A stretch of DNA of 64,000 nt, from contig BTUW01000021.1 in NCBI GenBank assembly GCA_045863055.1, positions 18,763 through 82,762 of the forward strand. The letters are read 5' to 3'. The position numbers and the translations under genes are program-made. Shown piece by piece: positions 1 through 8,954 of this stretch. The DNA comes from UTCHB3 sp008363265 (GTDB lineage: Bacteria > Bacteroidota > Ignavibacteria > Ignavibacteriales > Ignavibacteriaceae). The first letter of the stretch is position 1, and every line of letters starts with the position of its first letter. The notes below the pieces were generated by a model. That model was not told the DNA's origin. It saw nothing but the letters and a program-made list of their open reading frames with translations, and did not search any database.

Positions 1-1356
1 GGAGCAGGCATCTCCGGCCTGGCAACCGCCTTCTACCTGAGGAAAAATGGTTTTGAAGTAGCAGTTTACGAGAAGTTCGACCGTCCCGGCGGGCAGTTAC
101 AGTCGAACAGGGAGAAAGACTACCTTCTTGACAAAGGAACGATCGCGGCGATTGAGACAACTTCGCTTATTCCCGGTCTGGTTGAAGAGTTAAAACTTGA
201 CGATGATTTCATCTATGCGGGTGAGAAAGCGAACCTAAAACAGGCATGGATAGGCGGCAAGCTATATGATCTCTCCATGAATCCTGAGAATCTGTTCAAG
301 TTTCCGCTTTTTACGATCCGGTCAAAATTTAGATTTCTGATCGAACCGTTCATACCCCGTTCCATGAAAAATGCCCGGATGGCTGTCGCCGATTTCATAA
401 GGCGGAGGCTGGGTGATGAGTTTCTGAACTACATAATAGAACCGTTCGCGACTGAAGTTTACGCCGGTGATCCGGAAAAACTCAGCATTGAGGCAGCATA
501 TCCGAAGCTTTTCAAACTGGAGCAGGAATATGGCAGCATCATCAAAGGTTTCAGGAAAGCCCGCTTCAATAGCGAAAAAAAAGATGAACTTTCCGGGAGC
601 GGAAAGCTTTTCACCTTCAGACAGGGGATGGATCAACTTACAGTATCACTTTCAAAATCGCTTGGCTACCGGGTCAACTATCTGCATGATATTCTGAAGA
701 TCGAAGAAGACGGATCAGGCGGTTACACGCTGACGGTGAACCGGAAGGGTGATATCAGGAAAGAGAAATTCGATGTGGTGGTCTCAGCACTTCCTGCCTA
801 TGTGCTTGGTGATACGGTCAGGGAACTCTCTGCCGGACTCGCTACTGCGGTGGAGAGTGTCGAATACGTCCCGCTAACCCAGGTTTATGTGGCTTTTCTT
901 AAGAAGGATCTGGAGCTCTCGCCGCGGGGTTACACAGTACTGATCCCGGCCATCGAGCAAAAAGATGTATTAAACATTACGCTCGTCTCCGAACTTTTCA
1001 GTGACAGGTGCCCTGACGACAGGGTTCTCTTTTCTGTGATGATGGGTGGCAGCAGAAATACCGGGATCATGAACCTTGACCCGATGGAGATAAAAAAGAA
1101 AGCCATCGCGGCTGTTTCGGATATCTTCAAAGCGAAAGACAAGCCGGTATTTGTCTCACATAAGAGCTGGAAAAGGGGAGTTCCGCAGTACAACACCGGG
1201 CATTATGAGATGCTCGAAAAGATCAGGGAGTTTGAATCCGGGCATCCCGGTTTCTATATCACCGGAAATTATATCGGCGGAGTTTCCGTCGGCGATTCCA
1301 TACTAAGTTCATACAGAACGGCGGCGCGTGCAGCCCGTCATCTTCAACAGCAATAA
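1..1356 (+). CDS. hemY: Protoporphyrinogen oxidase-like FAD enzyme (5' end outside window)
   Basis: The reading frame is open from base 1 and encodes at least 451 residues; only a short N-terminus is missing, because the window opens inside the FAD dinucleotide motif (GAGISGL, the end of GxGxxG). The following EKFDRPGGQ is the usual ribose-binding stretch of this amine-oxidase-like flavoprotein superfamily. The C-terminal FAD motif is visible as FYITGNYIGGVSVGDSI. The family oxidises protoporphyrinogen IX (or coproporphyrinogen III in some lineages) to the porphyrin in heme synthesis, which fits the very high heme demand of the 63-haem operon downstream. It ends 18 bases before glycogen synthase and may be co-transcribed with it. 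HemY/HemG-type naming is by family; the exact substrate cannot be read from sequence. Confidence 0.85.
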   Translation, partial: GAGISGLATAFYLRKNGFEVAVYEKFDRPGGQLQSNREKDYLLDKGTIAAIETTSLIPGLVEELKLDDDFIYAGEKANLKQAWIGGKLYDLSMNPENLFKFPLFTIRSKFRFLIEPFIPRSMKNARMAVADFIRRRLGDEFLNYIIEPFATEVYAGDPEKLSIEAAYPKLFKLEQEYGSIIKGFRKARFNSEKKDELSGSGKLFTFRQGMDQLTVSLSKSLGYRVNYLHDILKIEEDGSGGYTLTVNRKGDIRKEKFDVVVSALPAYVLGDTVRELSAGLATAVESVEYVPLTQVYVAFLKKDLELSPRGYTVLIPAIEQKDVLNITLVSELFSDRCPDDRVLFSVMMGGSRNTGIMNLDPMEIKKKAIAAVSDIFKAKDKPVFVSHKSWKRGVPQYNTGHYEMLEKIREFESGHPGFYITGNYIGGVSVGDSILSSYRTAARAARHLQQQ

Positions 1357-1374
1357 TCTATCCCCGGAACCTCT

Positions 1375-2862
1375 ATGCGCATTGCTTTTGTATCTCCCGA
1401 GGTTTTTCCCTACGCTAAAGTCGGAGGATTGGGAGATGTCTCGGGAGCACTTCCCAAAGCCCTACAAAAACTTGGACACTCGGTAAAGGTATTCCTTCCG
1501 AAATATTCCGCTATCAATTTTGAAAACACACCACTTGAATATGTTGAACAGGTCGGCGAAATGCCTGTCCGGGTGAACGGCAATGTACATAACACCCGTA
1601 TGTTCCGTTCGTTAATGGAAGACAGCAGGGTGGAGATATATTTTGTAGATTGTCCCTACTACTTCGACAGAAGGAGTTTCTCCGGGAAACCTTTGATCTA
1701 CACTGACAATGCAGACGAAGATGAAAGATTCATTCACTTTACCAAAGCGGTGATAGAGGGATTGCAACGGCTGCAGTGGGCACCTGATGTTATAAATGTT
1801 AATGATTGGCCGACGGCACTTCTTCCGCTCCTTATCAAAGACAATTACAGTTGGGACAGATTTTATGACCGCGTTGCCACCGTGATATCGATCCACAACA
1901 TTGGTTATCAGGGGAGATTCCCCAAAGAAACAATGCACAAGGCTGAGATCAGGAAAGACCTCTTCTTCGACAACAGTCCCATCGAGGTCTGGGGATCTGT
2001 CTGCTTTCTGAAAGCCGGCCTGATGTACGCCGATGCGATCAACACCGTGAGCCCTACCTACGCCATGGAGATCACCACTTCTGAATATGGTGAGGGACTT
2101 GAAGGAGTGTTGCTCTACCGGATCAACGAGTTTTATGGTATCCTCAATGGAGTTGACTACTCGGTTTGGAATCCGGAGAAAGATGATCTTATACCGTACG
2201 AATACTCAAAGGATGATCTCTCCGGCAAGTATGAGAACAAGAAATATCTCCTCTCGAAGCTTGGGCAGGAGTACCACCCGAATGTTCCGCTGATCGGCAT
2301 AATCTCAAGGCTGGTGAATCAGAAAGGCTTCGACCTCATCGCAGCATCGATAAACGAATTGATGGCTTTCAATGCCCAGTGGGTGGTTCTTGGAAGCGGC
2401 GAGCACAAGTTTGAAGAGCTCTTCCGGTATCTGGCGAACACATTCCCTCACAAATTTACTTTTCTGAATGCCAAAGATGAGAGAGCTGCGCACCTGATCG
2501 AAGCTGCCAGCGATATCTTCCTGATGCCTTCAAAGTATGAGCCCTGTGGTCTGAACCAGATTTACAGTCTTAAGTACGGCACTGTCCCCGTTGTAAGAAA
2601 AACAGGCGGTCTTGCCGATACCGTTGTCGACTGGGATGAAAGCCGGCATTACGGATCATTCTCGGGCAACGGCTTCAGTTTTTATGACTATACCCCCCAG
2701 GCACTTGTATCCTCGGTTGAGAGAGCCCTGAAGTGCTACCACCAGAAGAACATTTGGAGCCAGATCGTTCACAACGGTATGATCCAGAATTACTCATGGA
2801 AGCAGTCAGCGAAGCAGTACGAAAAGATGTATGAGCACGCGATTGAGAAGAGGCGATACTAG
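1375..2862 (+). CDS. glgA: Glycogen (starch) synthase, GT5 family
   Basis: A 495-residue protein of normal length for bacterial GlgA, which transfers glucose from ADP-glucose to a growing alpha-1,4-glucan in the cytoplasm. The N-terminus has the diagnostic MRIAFVSPEVFPYAKVGGLGDV, with the KVGGL nucleotide-sugar loop. The C-terminal GT-B domain contains ISRLVNQKGFD and the EPCGLNQIYSLKYG donor-site motif followed by KTGGLADTV. The ATG at 1375 starts exactly at this conserved N-terminus. No other glycogen gene lies beside it, so the pathway partners must be elsewhere. It is convergent with the OmpA gene at 2955 and shares a hairpin terminator with it. Confidence 0.96.
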   Translation: MRIAFVSPEVFPYAKVGGLGDVSGALPKALQKLGHSVKVFLPKYSAINFENTPLEYVEQVGEMPVRVNGNVHNTRMFRSLMEDSRVEIYFVDCPYYFDRRSFSGKPLIYTDNADEDERFIHFTKAVIEGLQRLQWAPDVINVNDWPTALLPLLIKDNYSWDRFYDRVATVISIHNIGYQGRFPKETMHKAEIRKDLFFDNSPIEVWGSVCFLKAGLMYADAINTVSPTYAMEITTSEYGEGLEGVLLYRINEFYGILNGVDYSVWNPEKDDLIPYEYSKDDLSGKYENKKYLLSKLGQEYHPNVPLIGIISRLVNQKGFDLIAASINELMAFNAQWVVLGSGEHKFEELFRYLANTFPHKFTFLNAKDERAAHLIEAASDIFLMPSKYEPCGLNQIYSLKYGTVPVVRKTGGLADTVVDWDESRHYGSFSGNGFSFYDYTPQALVSSVERALKCYHQKNIWSQIVHNGMIQNYSWKQSAKQYEKMYEHAIEKRRY

Positions 2863-2876
2863 CGATGAGTTCTTGT

Positions 2877-2903
2877 TTGAGGTATGAGGTTTGATGTATG
2901 AAA
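2877..2903 (+). repeat. Degenerate heptamer tandem repeat
   Basis: Immediately after glgA the sequence runs in seven-base steps: TTTGAGG, TATGAGG, TTTGATG, TATGAAA. It is one of several degenerate heptamer arrays in the window, here abutting a terminator. Confidence 0.5.
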
Positions 2904-2904
2904 A

Positions 2905-2936
2905 AAAAGGCTGTCCCGGTTAAGAGACAGCCTTTT
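2905..2936 (-). terminator. Intrinsic terminator between convergent glgA and ompA-type gene
   Basis: An 11-bp perfect stem (AAAAGGCTGTC with GACAGCCTTTT) encloses a ten-base loop CCGGTTAAGA. The minus strand reads into a run of eight T, so it best serves the minus-strand OmpA gene; the plus strand has TTTT after the stem, so it probably works both ways. Stem and loop resemble the terminators at 4274 and 23658. Confidence 0.85.
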
Positions 2937-2954
2937 CCGTTTTAAAGATGTGGG

Positions 2955-4112
2955 TTATTTTACGACCTTGAAATCGACTCTTCTGTTGAGGGCTTTGCCT
3001 TTATCGTCGTCGTTGCTGGCGGCGGGCATGGTAGCAGCCACGGCCTTTGTGGTCATTCTGGAGGCTTCAACACCTTTCTTTACCAGATAATTCTTCACAT
3101 TCATGGCTCTCTTTTCGGAGAGTGCCTGGTTTTTTGCGGGGTCACCTGAGATATCAGTGTGTCCGATCACTTCCACTTTAACGGCCTTGTTCTGAAGGAG
3201 CTGCCCGGCATTTTTGTCGAGGATGCTCTGGTACTCAGCTTTTATCTCTGAAGAATTCAGATCAAAGTATACTGCATGAAGCGTGATCTCGTGGTCGATA
3301 ACATCCGGTTTTTTCTCATCCGGCTTTTTATCTTCATGTTTTGGCGCATCCTTCAGATACTTTTTGATCATATCCTCGATCTTGTTGTAGTCAACCGGTG
3401 GAGTTGGAGGCGGAGGTGTAACCTTTGCATCGTTGATCATTTTTTCGATCTTCTTATAGTCGATCTCAGCACCTGAAGGGAGTGCTGCGGGTTTACTCTC
3501 AGGGCCTCTGCTGAAATACCATGTAAGGCCTAAGTTAACCGAAGCATAACTATCGAGGACACCGCCGAAAATTCCGCCGTTGGGGCCCATTATTCCATCG
3601 AACTTGTCGGTAGAGAGGGTATGATGACCAATTTCAACAGTCGCGGCAATGTCTTTCGAGAAGTCGTGTCTTGCTCCGAGAGAAACATTCATTGAAAGTT
3701 CTCCGAAACGGAACTGCGAAGCTCCTGAATTGAAGGGGTTTTCGACCTTGTAACCAATTATTGAGAACCCGACACCGCCATACACTTTGAGAGTTTTACT
3801 GTACGGATTTAAGGTCATCAGATAATCAAGACCGATACCGAAAGCGTCTGTTGAAGGTGGATTGGTGAGCAGGGTAGGGCCGGCAACCGAGGTGAACCTG
3901 TTGTAGTTTACCTTCAGTCTGATGGTGTTCATCTCATCGAGATCCCTGACGAGTGTGAGGCCACCACCGAAATCAAAATTTTCATTGTAAGTGTCAGCGA
4001 ACATCCTTGGAGATGTTAAAACGAGGCCGACACCCCATCCGTTCTCATATGTGGTTTGTGCGAAACCAACCGAACTGATCGTGAGAAGCAGTAATAATGT
4101 TAGCTTTTTCAT
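2955..4112 (-). CDS. OmpA-family outer membrane protein (beta-barrel plus OmpA domain)
   Basis: A 385-residue protein with a clear signal peptide (MKKLTLLLLLTISSVGFAQ, cleavage after Ala-Gln). Residues about 20-205 alternate aromatic and small residues as in an eight-stranded outer-membrane barrel, ending in LGLTWYFSRG. A proline/lysine-rich linker (about 215-270) contains two short repeats of the YKKIEKMI / YNKIEDMI type. The C-terminal OmpA/MotB-type domain has the peptidoglycan-binding NQALSEKRAMNVKNYLVKKGV region and a final NRRVDFKVV. The role is an envelope link between outer membrane and cell wall. It is a monocistronic gene with its own terminator, followed upstream by a second OmpA protein of different barrel type. 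Confidence 0.92.
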   Translation of the reverse strand: MKKLTLLLLLTISSVGFAQTTYENGWGVGLVLTSPRMFADTYNENFDFGGGLTLVRDLDEMNTIRLKVNYNRFTSVAGPTLLTNPPSTDAFGIGLDYLMTLNPYSKTLKVYGGVGFSIIGYKVENPFNSGASQFRFGELSMNVSLGARHDFSKDIAATVEIGHHTLSTDKFDGIMGPNGGIFGGVLDSYASVNLGLTWYFSRGPESKPAALPSGAEIDYKKIEKMINDAKVTPPPPTPPVDYNKIEDMIKKYLKDAPKHEDKKPDEKKPDVIDHEITLHAVYFDLNSSEIKAEYQSILDKNAGQLLQNKAVKVEVIGHTDISGDPAKNQALSEKRAMNVKNYLVKKGVEASRMTTKAVAATMPAASNDDDKGKALNRRVDFKVVK

Positions 4113-4273
4113 GGGTACTCCTGTTTGAGTTCAACCTTTTTTGTTTATGTTTTATTTTAGAACTGCCATCGACTAACCTGAAACCGAAAGTCTAAAATAA
4201 CATTGTTAAAGTATCAATTAAGTTTCAGATATGCAAACAAATAAGAATAAAATATGGCTTTGATCAATAAAAA

Positions 4274-4301
4274 AAAGCTGCCCCGGTTAAGGAGCAGCTT
4301 T
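4274..4301 (-). terminator. Intrinsic terminator of the TSP3-OmpA gene
   Basis: The stem AAAGCTGC / GCAGCTTT surrounds the loop CCCCGGTTAAGGA; on the minus strand the stem is followed by eight T residues. The loop shares CCGGTTAAG with the terminator at 2905, suggesting common descent of these sites. Confidence 0.88.
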
Positions 4302-4334
4302 AATTTTCCATTTTTCGGTCTCAGACCGGAAAAA

Positions 4335-5996
4335 TTACTTGGTTCTAACGAACTCTATTCTTCTGTTCTTCTGTTTGTTGGCATCTGAATCGTTAGGAAC
4401 GAGTGGTTTGTCGGGGCCGAAGCCTTTTGCAGTCATGCGGCCGGCGTCAATACCTTTCGCAACCATCCACGCCATAACTGATTCGGCTCTTTTCTGTGAG
4501 AGGTTCATGTTGAATGCTCTCGAGCCAACGTTATCAGTATGACCCTGGATCTCAACCGAGATCTCAGGATAAGCAGTAAGGGTTTTGTAAGCCTTGTTAA
4601 GTGTGGCTTCAGATTCGGATGAAATGTTCGCACTTCCGGTCTCGAAAACGATACCTTCAAGAACCATCGGTACATTCATCTGAATGATATCATCTTTAGC
4701 GTTCAGCGGATCGGTTCCTCTGTCGACTTCAACTTTATCATTAACAGTACCGCCGTCGGTGTCAACCTTCAATGGATCTGTCTTGTAGCTCATGAGCTCA
4801 TCGAAATCGTTGAGGCCTTCGCCGTCAGTGTCAGCTTTCAGCGGGTCTGTTTTGAACTGTGTCAGTTCCTTACCGTCTTCAAGTTTGTCACCGTCAGTAT
4901 CAGCCTTCAGAGGGTTGGTCTTGTATTGGTTGAGTTCTTCGGCATCACTCAGTCCATCACCGTCAGTATCAGCCTTCAGAGGATTGGTCTTGTGTGTAGT
5001 AACCTCATCGTAATCAGAGAGGGTATCACCATCAGTGTCAACCTTAAGAGGGTTGGTCATATGTTTGGTAACTTCGTCAAAGTCGGAGAGTTTGTCACCG
5101 TCAGTGTCGGCTTTCAGTGGATCGGTTTTGTGTTTTGAAACTTCTTCGCCATCTTTTAGTCCGTCACCATCGGTGTCAGCCTTCAGCGGGTTGGTTCCAT
5201 ATTTTGTAACTTCTTCTCCATCTTTTAGTCCGTCACCATCGGTGTCAGCAACTGTCGGATTGGTTTTGTGCTTAAGAACTTCATCACCGTCGTTAAGCCC
5301 GTCACCATCGGTGTCGGCCTTGTAAGGATCGGTTTTGTATATCTCGAGTTCTTCCTTGTCGAGTAATCCGTCACCATCAGAATCTTTGTTGATGTTGGTA
5401 CCGCCGAAGAGAAGGTGGAGTCCGCCGTTGTAGTAGACATCCTTCGGGGAGCCGTCGATATAGTGGTTCAGGTCATCGCTGAAGGTGTAGTTGAAGCCGG
5501 CTGTCAAACCGATCGAGAAATTCTCGCTTACCGCATAATCAACACCGAAGCCTGCGGGGACGAGGAGTGTCCACCCGGTTTTCTCGACGGCTTTTTGCGG
5601 CCACTGAATGCTGAAAGAAGTGGGTACTTTGATGTTGTTCCAGTTGAGAGCACCAACGCCAAGATAGGCATATGGAGAAACTCTTTCGAATCCGAACGGA
5701 AACCAGAGTGCTCTAAGGTCAACCGGCACCACATCGGTGGCGTACTCGGCATCTTTAAAGTCTTTACCGGCATAATTAAGGTAGCCCGCGCCGAACTCTA
5801 CGCGCCAGGTGTCTGTGAATCCGTATCTGAAGAATCCTCTGAATCCTCCTTTAACGGACATATCGAACTCATTCTGAGGGATTATAGCGTTTCCCTCGAG
5901 ACCAAAATGGACCTTTGTGCTAAGGCTCTGAGAAAAGACATTGATCCCGGTTGATGCTACAACCAGAACCAAGGCCATGAGTAGAACTTTTCTCAT
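4335..5996 (-). CDS. OmpA-family protein with ten thrombospondin type-3 calcium repeats
   Basis: A 553-residue outer-membrane protein. An upstream ATG (at 6014) exists, but the ATG at 5996 is preceded by AAAGGAACC at proper spacing and begins a better signal peptide (MRKVLLMALVLVVASTG...FSQ), so it is preferred. After an N-terminal barrel (about 25-200) come ten tandem 23-residue units with the DTDGDGLxDxxE calcium-binding pattern (about residues 203-435), the last two degraded (DTDGEGLND, DTDGGTVND). The C-terminal OmpA domain carries the NMNLSQKRAESVMAWM stretch and ends NRRIEFVRTK. Type-3 repeats form a rigid Ca2+-loaded spacer between barrel and peptidoglycan-binding domain. The 69-bp coding repeats make this locus prone to copy-number change. 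Confidence 0.93.
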   Translation of the reverse strand: MRKVLLMALVLVVASTGINVFSQSLSTKVHFGLEGNAIIPQNEFDMSVKGGFRGFFRYGFTDTWRVEFGAGYLNYAGKDFKDAEYATDVVPVDLRALWFPFGFERVSPYAYLGVGALNWNNIKVPTSFSIQWPQKAVEKTGWTLLVPAGFGVDYAVSENFSIGLTAGFNYTFSDDLNHYIDGSPKDVYYNGGLHLLFGGTNINKDSDGDGLLDKEELEIYKTDPYKADTDGDGLNDGDEVLKHKTNPTVADTDGDGLKDGEEVTKYGTNPLKADTDGDGLKDGEEVSKHKTDPLKADTDGDKLSDFDEVTKHMTNPLKVDTDGDTLSDYDEVTTHKTNPLKADTDGDGLSDAEELNQYKTNPLKADTDGDKLEDGKELTQFKTDPLKADTDGEGLNDFDELMSYKTDPLKVDTDGGTVNDKVEVDRGTDPLNAKDDIIQMNVPMVLEGIVFETGSANISSESEATLNKAYKTLTAYPEISVEIQGHTDNVGSRAFNMNLSQKRAESVMAWMVAKGIDAGRMTAKGFGPDKPLVPNDSDANKQKNRRIEFVRTK

Positions 5997-6201
5997 TGTA
6001 AGGTTCCTTTTCATTTAGTTGTGAAATAATATTAAACTGCGATGAAGGTGGAAATATTTTGCCCTGCCCAATTTAACCAAATATCAGTAATATTTGCAAA
6101 TAAATTTAAAATTGACAACACAAAGATACCGTTCATCATTTAATTTCATAGTGACTCACAAAACAATTGTCTATCCCGACTGATAATTATAATTTAAAAG
6201 G

Positions 6202-7062
6202 ATGAGAAATTTTAAATTTTTTAAGGTCAATGGTGCCGGAAACGATTTTATTCTGATCGATGCCATCCGGGAATTTCCCGGGAACCTGTCGAATAAAGAC
6301 ATTACCCGGATATGTGACAGAAGAAAAGGAGTGGGTGCCGACGGGGTGCTTATTCTTGTTCCCTCTGCGGATTCATTGTGCAGGGTGGAGTTCTTCAATG
6401 CTGACGGCAGTCCTGGGACACTCTGCGGAAACGGCGCGCGTTGCGTGATCAACTATCTCCGGGTACAGGGCTACTCTGACGCAGGGGAGATGGAGTTCAG
6501 GTTCGGTGACAAAAAATATACCGGAAGTTTTGCGGATTCAGGTGAACCTGTATTCCACATGAAAAGGCCCGCCAAACTTAAGACGAAGTTCCGGATAAAA
6601 GCGTCCGATACCCTGATACCTTCCCATTATTGTGATACAGGTTCACCGCATGTAGTGATCGAGATCAACGATGTGCCGCTTGACCCGCGAAGGTCGCCGG
6701 CCACGCATCAGGACCTTTTGAGTTTCCCGGTGATACAGCTCGGCAGGGAGATCAGGCATCACCCTGATTTTGCGCCCGGCGGAGTGAATGTAAACTTTAT
6801 TAAAATAATATCACAGAACGAGATCGCGATCAGAACCTTTGAGAGGGGTGTCGAGGATGAAACCCTCGCGTGCGGCACCGGTTCGGCAGCAGCAGCGGTG
6901 GTTGCTTTCGCGCTCGAAAAGTGTAAACCTCCTGTAAAAATTGTGACAAAAAGCGGGGATCACCTCACGATAAATTTTGAAATAATCAATAACAAACTGG
7001 AAAACCTGCGTTTGACCGGTCCTGCTGAGATCAATTTTCACGGTACTGTTGGACTTGAATAA
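6202..7062 (+). CDS. dapF: Diaminopimelate epimerase
   Basis: A 286-residue enzyme that converts LL- to meso-diaminopimelate for lysine and peptidoglycan synthesis. Both catalytic cysteine motifs are present: NADGSPGTLCGNGARC in the first half and the ETLACGTGSAAAA motif near residue 220. The N-terminus FKVNGAGNDFILID is typical, and length is normal. The start ATG lies directly behind AAAAGG. It is followed after 12 bases by a small gene and then by the redox operon, all on the same strand, so it may head the transcript although its function is unrelated. The 205 bases upstream (5997-6201) are AT-rich and hold the divergent promoters for dapF and the TSP3-OmpA gene; no clear motif could be picked. 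Confidence 0.97.
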   Translation: MRNFKFFKVNGAGNDFILIDAIREFPGNLSNKDITRICDRRKGVGADGVLILVPSADSLCRVEFFNADGSPGTLCGNGARCVINYLRVQGYSDAGEMEFRFGDKKYTGSFADSGEPVFHMKRPAKLKTKFRIKASDTLIPSHYCDTGSPHVVIEINDVPLDPRRSPATHQDLLSFPVIQLGREIRHHPDFAPGGVNVNFIKIISQNEIAIRTFERGVEDETLACGTGSAAAAVVAFALEKCKPPVKIVTKSGDHLTINFEIINNKLENLRLTGPAEINFHGTVGLE

Positions 7063-7074
7063 ACTGGAGAATGA

Positions 7075-7377
7075 ATGGCTAAAGTAATATTTTACGTCTC
7101 TTACGAGATCGATCCCAATAAAAGGGAAGACTATATTGATTCAATCAGGGAATACAAAAACCTGATAGATTCTGACGGACTTTTGAGGTACTCACTCCTT
7201 GAAGAAAAAGGTAAGAACAACCGTTTCCGCGAGGTGTTTGAATTTGAGTCAGAAGAAGCTTTTGATAATTTTGATGATGTCGGTGACGAAAGGCTCGCTG
7301 TTTTGAACCGTAAACTGGAATCTTTAAAATTAGCAAAGTCAACCCGGTCGCGTACCCTTGTCGAAGTCGGATTGTAA
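7075..7377 (+). CDS. Small hypothetical protein, possible dimeric alpha-beta barrel
   Basis: A 100-residue soluble protein, acidic and basic residues mixed, without signal peptide or membrane segment. The order KVIFYVSYEI - helix - LLRYSLLEEKG - REVFEFESEEAFDNFDD resembles the ferredoxin-like fold of antibiotic-biosynthesis-monooxygenase/stress-responsive (ABM) proteins, where a strand-helix-strand-strand-helix-strand pattern ends in a regular F-E-S-x-E-A-F helix cap. This is a fold guess only; no catalytic residues are recognisable. It lies 12 bases after dapF and 20 bases before the cytochrome b gene, so it could be a small partner of either. Confidence 0.6.
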   Translation: MAKVIFYVSYEIDPNKREDYIDSIREYKNLIDSDGLLRYSLLEEKGKNNRFREVFEFESEEAFDNFDDVGDERLAVLNRKLESLKLAKSTRSRTLVEVGL

Positions 7378-7397
7378 TTCTTTGGCGGTTTTAATCG

Positions 7398-8351
7398 ATG
7401 AATAAGTTCACTCACGCAATATATGTGGGGCTCTTTTTTCTTGTTGGAATATCATCCACGGTGTTTCTTTTTCTGAACGGGAAAGATTATTATTTCTCAA
7501 CGCGGGAAGAAAGACCCAACAAAGAGATCGAAATGCTGTGGCGTCCAAAGGGAATTGAAGAAGTACCCCGCTACAAGAACCGGCTGGGCAATTACAGCGA
7601 TGCCCACATAGTACTGGAGCCCAAAGGGTATCTGGGACATGGTCTAGGGATCGTCGGTACCCTGATGATGATAACGGGTGTTTCCGTTTACATGATCAGG
7701 AAGCGGGTACGTCTATTCTTCAGGTGGGGTTTGCTGAAGCATTGGCTCGAATTTCACATATTTTTGTGTGTGGTTGGTCCCGTGTTCGTACTATTTCACA
7801 CTGCTTTCAAGTTTGGCGGACTCGTATCGGTCTCATTCTGGTCGATGGCTGCCGTTGTGTTTTCGGGAGTGATAGGGAGGTTTATTTATACCAAGATTCC
7901 CCGGTCGATATCGGGAAACGAACTTGATGCTGCTGAGATCCTCAGAATGCAGCGGGATTATACGATAAGACTCAAAGAGAACTACAATCTTTCCGGTGAA
8001 GTGATCAGTGAGATCGAGGCTGCTTCAAATGAGGGTGGGAATTCTCCAAGAGGGACATTCGCCGGTCTGATCTCGATCGTAACCGATCCATTTCTTATCA
8101 GAGGGTCACTTTCGAAGCTGAGAAGAAAACTAGTGGCCTCAGGTGTTACAGACAAGGTCCTTCTGAAGGGAATAATCGGTACAGCCCGTGAGAAGCTTTC
8201 ACTCGACCGGAAGAACAGGGTTTTAAAACAGATGCACAAGTTGTTCAGATACTGGCATATTTTTCATTTACCATTCGCGATAGCCATGTTCGTTATCATG
8301 CTTATTCATGTAGGCGTTACGATCTGGTTCGGTGCGACATGGATATTTTAG
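7398..8351 (+). CDS. Membrane b-type cytochrome-like protein, first gene of the redox operon
   Basis: A 317-residue integral membrane protein with hydrophobic segments near residues 6-26, 79-99, 118-138, 142-163 and 291-312. Histidines lie at or in the segments (81, 115, 120, 134, 280, 287, 290, 304), as expected for bis-His b-heme ligation. A long soluble loop of about 120 residues (165-285) separates the fourth and fifth segments, and a periplasmic loop with conserved-looking tryptophan and proline follows the first. No named cytochrome b family motif could be assigned with certainty. Downstream, within ten bases of each other, are a TPR protein, a ferredoxin/flavin oxidoreductase and multihaem cytochromes. 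The simplest reading is a membrane step that passes electrons from the flavoprotein or quinol to the periplasmic haems. Confidence 0.7.
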   Translation: MNKFTHAIYVGLFFLVGISSTVFLFLNGKDYYFSTREERPNKEIEMLWRPKGIEEVPRYKNRLGNYSDAHIVLEPKGYLGHGLGIVGTLMMITGVSVYMIRKRVRLFFRWGLLKHWLEFHIFLCVVGPVFVLFHTAFKFGGLVSVSFWSMAAVVFSGVIGRFIYTKIPRSISGNELDAAEILRMQRDYTIRLKENYNLSGEVISEIEAASNEGGNSPRGTFAGLISIVTDPFLIRGSLSKLRRKLVASGVTDKVLLKGIIGTAREKLSLDRKNRVLKQMHKLFRYWHIFHLPFAIAMFVIMLIHVGVTIWFGATWIF

Positions 8352-8360
8352 GAGAATCGT

Positions 8361-8954
8361 ATGAAATTCAATAAAATGTATGTTTACATCCTCATTCTGG
8401 TATTCGCGGTGGCAGGTGTTGTTATCGTGGCCACCATGTCGGGCGGGAAAAAAGAAGCCCCCGCGCTCACAGAAGGTGCTCAGCCCCCGGCGGATGATAT
8501 GCACAGCGGGCTCGGTGACGGAACCCAACCGGGTGCGGGCAATGTGAAAGAAGACATCAAGCAGAAAATGGCTGATCTTGAGAAGGCTGCCAATGAGAAC
8601 CCGAATGATACTGTAAAACTTCTTGAGTATGCCGAATTCATGGGGATGGCTCACCAGACTGATAAATCGATCGACGGCTTTCTTAAATACCTGAAGATCA
8701 ATCCAAAGAATGCGGACGTCCTGATAAAAGTAAGCAGTCTTTATTACCAGAAACAGGATTTCAATAACGCGCTCACATATATCAACCGGGCTCTTCAGAT
8801 CGATCCGAAGAATACTGAATCGATCTACTATCTGGGCATGATCGAAAAATCGTCAGGAAATGCTGCCAAGGCCAAGTCAACCTGGGAAAAACTTATAAAA
8901 GAATATCCCGGATCACAAGGGGCCAAGTTGGCAGAAGAGGAAATGAAAAAATAG
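8361..8954 (+). CDS. Membrane-anchored TPR protein of the redox operon
   Basis: A 197-residue protein: one N-terminal membrane anchor (about residues 7-27, YVYILILVFAVAGVVIVATM), a low-complexity Gly/Pro linker to residue 65, and then three tetratricopeptide repeats with the usual A-x(2)-Y and P-K-N/P-x-x spacing (INPKNADV, IDPKNTES). The arrangement resembles NrfG/CycH-type TPR proteins that hold apocytochrome during haem attachment, and the gene sits directly before the multihaem cytochromes. A scaffold or maturation chaperone for the 20- and 43-haem proteins is therefore plausible but inferred. The stop codon TAG directly abuts the TTG start of the next gene, indicating translational coupling. 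Confidence 0.85.
   Translation: MKFNKMYVYILILVFAVAGVVIVATMSGGKKEAPALTEGAQPPADDMHSGLGDGTQPGAGNVKEDIKQKMADLEKAANENPNDTVKLLEYAEFMGMAHQTDKSIDGFLKYLKINPKNADVLIKVSSLYYQKQDFNNALTYINRALQIDPKNTESIYYLGMIEKSSGNAAKAKSTWEKLIKEYPGSQGAKLAEEEMKK

Noticed and set aside
4792..5325. Long open frames opposite the TSP3 repeats
   Set aside because: They are Ser/Pro-rich antisense shadows of the 69-base repeats without start signals or family features.
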